This document shows positions 59,661 through 64,000 of a stretch of 64,000 nucleotides of DNA, in pieces (position 1 is the stretch's first letter; each line of letters begins with the position of its first letter). A model generated the notes under the pieces. That model saw only the letters and a program-made list of their open reading frames with translations. It did not search any database and was not told the origin of the DNA. The position numbers and the translations under genes are program-made. The DNA is from Monilinia fructicola (taxonomy: Eukaryota > Ascomycota > Leotiomycetes > Helotiales > Sclerotiniaceae), in assembly GCA_008692225.1 (NCBI GenBank), contig VICG01000014.1, positions 62,001-126,000 of the forward strand. Reading direction: 5' to 3'.

Positions 59661-60834
<1,174 letters not shown>

Positions 60835-62282
60835 TTATGGTCAGGTATTATCTAATCAAATAGTTTCCTCTCTTCGTCTTTCTCTTCAAATGGTTTGAGA
60901 TTAATTAGGTGCAGGTAGGAGAGATGGGAGAGGGAGGAGAGGAGAGGGAGGAGAGAGGTAGGAGAGAGAGAGAGGAGAGGGAGGAGAGAGGTAGAGAGCG
61001 AGTCGCGTAATAGGAAAAGGAGCCGCCGCTTAGATAAATGTAATGAAGTACTAGTATAAGGTTACAGAGTACTAATCGCGAAAGCAATTTCGTTGTAAGT
61101 TGTAGTTGTAGTTGTAGTTGCTTGGTGAGATGAGATGGAATTGATTGACCTCCAGGAGAAATTAGGTGTGTGACTAATAAAGTACTAGTACTAGGTAGAA
61201 TATGTATGTGGGTTGTGGGTTGTGGGTAGTGGGTAGGTGGATAGGTAGGCACTAGGTAGGTGAGAAGGAGGAGCAGAAGGAGCAGGAGGAGCAGGAGGAG
61301 ATGGCAGATGAAAGGTTCAAAGGCTGGGTGTTTGAGCTGGAGGTCTTTGATCGTTCTGCCAAACACCGCACGATTGAGTGAGTGAGTGAGTGAGTGGGTG
61401 GGTGAGTGGGTGAGTGGGTGAGTAACTGAACGAGTAAATACGTGAATACGTGAATACGTGATACCTGAAGACGTGATACCTGACGTCGTAGTACCTAGGT
61501 ATATTATTGTATTCCAAGACTGGACGTATGTATCGTATCAATTGAAAACGAAGATTAGAAAAGGTATGAATGGACTGATTTGATGATCACGAAATGTTAG
61601 GAATTAATTAAATAAATTAAAGTAATAGAAGACGGTGATAGCTTCAATACCATCCATCATATAAGAAAAGATAAATGACTGATTCGCGGATGAAACTGTG
61701 ATTTGGTAAATTGCGATTTGCACAGGGAATCAATTAAACGTCAAGGTTCTTAAATCAAGAAAAACAAAAGATAATAATAATTAATAAAAAACGAAAAGAA
61801 AAACAAAAAGAAAAAATAGAGATAAAAACGATAAGAGATAAGGGATTGGGAAAGAAAAGAGAGGACGCGACGAATGAGAGTAGAGAAAGGTGAAAGAAAA
61901 AAGAGGAAATGGTAAAGATGGTAAATATAGTAAATATAGTAAATCCATGGATACGGGCAATACGGGCAATACGGGCAGGGCAATACAGTAAATATAGGAA
62001 ATGCTCTTCTACTCTCGATTTATTACTCTCTGGGCGATGTATCTATAATAAGCTTATTATTTGTTTCATTTCAGGGGAAACTTGCAATGATAGTATGGTT
62101 GAGCTCGGATGTGTCTTAGGTAATCAAATCAAATGCTGTACTGTTCTCTGTACTTGTACAAGTACACCCGTGGACCATCGGATGCGAGCAGCTCAACTGT
62201 AAAGGAAGAAACGGGAATTATTTTCACCCGCGCCAGCCATTCGATGACCTCGGGATTGCATTTATTTATTTATACGGAGGTT

Positions 62283-62327
62283 GTGTGTGTATATAGTATA
62301 TATATGATATATATATTAATCTATATA

Positions 62328-62364
<37 letters not shown>

Positions 62365-62456
62365 CTATATATGATATATATATTATATATATGATTATAT
62401 ATTAATCTATATATGATATATATATTATATATGATATATATATTAATCTATATATG

Positions 62457-62489
<33 letters not shown>

Positions 62490-62520
62490 AAGAGACAGTG
62501 TGTGTGTGTGTGTGTGTGTG
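62283..62520. repeat. Composite AT / AG / TG microsatellite with higher-order unit
   Basis: An AT-dinucleotide tract contains three copies of a larger unit, ATATTAATCTATATATGATA, near 62310, 62398 and 62440. It then switches to (AG)n at 62467-62489 and (TG)n at 62498-62520. Confidence 0.9.
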
Positions 62521-63489
62521 AGACAGAGACATTTACACCCACCCATATTCATACACTATTAAAAGGTTCATCTAAGATTGAAGATTGTATAAAGTGAAGA
62601 TGAGCGAGACTGAGAAAGCGAAAAGGAAAAGGAAAAGGAAAATGAAAACGAAATAAGGAAATTGAACGACGGAATCTTCGGATATTATTCCTCTCATTGT
62701 CGTTCCTGGATTGGAACATTGAATGAAACAGAAATTGAAGGGGACAAAGTATTATAAAGTGTGACCTAGGGATCATTGTGATATTTCTTCCTCTACATAA
62801 TCTCCATGTACACCCGGGCAAGGGAGGTGAATAAGGTAAATACCTAGGCAGGTAGATATTCTCCCGTAGATGATTCGTATGCTGCCCATACCATCCATCA
62901 TATGGGAATTCCTCGTAAGTTTCAACGTCCCTTTATTTCCATCATGAGAGAATACCTAGGGACCCGTGGACCTTGGTACAAAGTATCAAAAAGCGTCAAA
63001 AACATCAGCCGGCATAATAACATTCCAGGTTCCCAAAACTTGAGGCTATTCGGATGAATATCATATCTTAAAATTGATGTACCGGATCTCTTCAAATTAT
63101 GGAAGAGGGGCACAGTTCACAGGTCACCGTTCACCGTTCACCCTTCACCGTTCGAGTTCACCCTTCACACTTTCGGTCCTTTCCGAATCATGAAACATTG
63201 AAACCATTGAATTTGGCATCTATATTAATCTAAACCGCTTATGTACTTTGTTAATGTACAATGTGCAACAAGACTCTACTCAATCGAGTCATCTTCTTCG
63301 TAACCAAATGATTAGGTTGGTACTCCTAAGCGTCCATTAGGATTGTGCCTTGTGTGTCCTGAACACCAGTTCCGCTGAGACTCAGATGAACCCATCCAAA
63401 ATCCCATCTATCCCATAAAAGATGTCAACGCCTTTTGGGGTATCCCTATTCCAAATGCCCATGTACCAAGAGATCTCCATCACACACAT

Positions 63490-63493
<4 letters not shown>

Positions 63494-63523
<30 letters not shown>
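63494..63523. repeat. (GA)n microsatellite
   Basis: About 15 GA units, 70 nt after the SGF29 stop codon (reading the minus strand). Confidence 0.9.
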
Positions 63524-63527
<4 letters not shown>

Positions 63528-63590
63528 CCAGTGGAGACCATCAATGCCGCCAGGGCCATTAGTCTAGGGACTCATCACTTTAACCCTTTT

Positions 63591-64000
63591 TTACCCCGAA
63601 TGATCAAGAACAAATCTTCGTTCGACCTCCTTGGTAGAATCCTCATCTCCATCAAAAATTAACCTGACCTTACCATCGTCTAGCATTGCTTTGACTTCCG
63701 CTCGGTAGAATGTGGTGGTTTCAGGATAGAGGGCGAGCACACGTTTTCCAACCTCGTAAGGACCAAGGGTAACATCATCAGGTGGAATTGGACACATGGA
63801 AGATGCGGACGTGAGAAAATCCTTAGGGTGCTTCCCCAAGTTCCCCTCATCGGGGGGCGACATCTTCAACCTTGTATCTGCGACTTTTGCCTTCTCCAAT
63901 AACTTTTGTGACTTTTCCTTGAATCCAATCCGTTTCCGTGGGTGAATTTTGTTCGGGTTTTGGTTTAAATGCTACTTCTTGTCCTTTTGAGAATTCGATC
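63591..64000 (-). CDS. SGF29: SAGA-associated factor 29, C-terminal tandem Tudor region (partial, frame interrupted)
   Basis: The gene enters from beyond 64000 and ends at 63591. The first Tudor part reads FSKGQEVAFKPKPEQ, then DWIQGKVTKVIGEGKSRRYK, VEDVAP. The second reads FLTSASSMCPIPPDD, YEVGKRVLALYPETTTFYRA, EVKAML, then LIFDGDEDSTKEVERRFVLD, HSG. These match the Sgf29 tandem Tudor domain, which binds H3K4me2/3 and helps recruit the SAGA acetyltransferase. The two parts are one base out of frame at a G6 run on the plus strand (63852-63857; C6 in the gene). With C5 the join reads VEDVAPDEGNLGKHP. The C-terminal end is normal. The upstream coiled-coil part is outside the window. Confidence 0.85.

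Overview
The window looks like a gene-bearing stretch of a filamentous ascomycete (Pezizomycotina) chromosome. The best guess is Leotiomycetes, close to Botrytis/Sclerotinia; this rests on gene content and style, not on a search. Genes carry short GT-AG introns (46-130 nt in most) with CTRAY-type branch sites. Intergenic DNA is AT-leaning, and typical Pezizomycotina families are present: HET domain, spherulin-4, AA7 flavo-oxidase, LysM proteins, fungal SSN3/CDK8 and DASH Spc19.

Layout. 1-25 kb is accessory: spherulin-4 (2.3-3.1 kb, -), a membrane-anchored Cys-rich protein (6.2-7.0 kb, -), a HET protein (8.9-11.1 kb, -), two Cys-rich Ser/Thr-rich surface-type proteins (12.4-13.1 and 22.0-24.1 kb, -), a large secreted LysM protein (15.2-17.8 kb, +), a LINE remnant (18.2-18.6 kb) and a BTB protein (19.9-21.0 kb, +). 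At 25.2-26.3 kb lies an AT island: a ~650-bp fold-back inverted repeat followed by a 9-bp tandem array. 26.8-37.2 kb is mostly housekeeping: MET1-type siroheme synthase (+), SPC19 (-, hidden in two short exons), lipoyl synthase LIP5 (+), a bicovalent-flavin oxidase (+), an unidentified small protein (+) and an alpha/beta-hydrolase (+). 37-43 kb is gene-poor and holds a decayed NRPS module. 43-64 kb is again functional: a DszC-like flavin monooxygenase, complex I subunit NDUFB7, a Dcg1-like racemase divergent from ARP2, a sugar transporter divergent from SSN3/CDK8, a low-complexity protein, ARF6 and the 3' part of SGF29.

No single pathway ties the window together. Several genes belong to core machineries: siroheme for sulfite/nitrite reduction, mitochondrial lipoylation and complex I, the DASH ring, Arp2/3, Mediator kinase, SAGA, and an Arf GTPase.

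The most striking cross-cutting signal is that several conserved genes (LIP5, MET1, SGF29, the hydrolase, the BTB gene) are interrupted by single-base frame breaks, mostly one extra base in a short homopolymer. Neighbours such as ARP2, SSN3, ARF6, NDUFB7 and SPC19 are clean. This must be resolved (base-calling error versus real decay) before any of these genes is called broken. I found no convincing evidence of a wholly undescribed system. The best candidates for novelty are the fold-back AT element, the decayed NRPS locus with its unidentified neighbour at 40.2-40.9 kb, and the LysM protein architecture.
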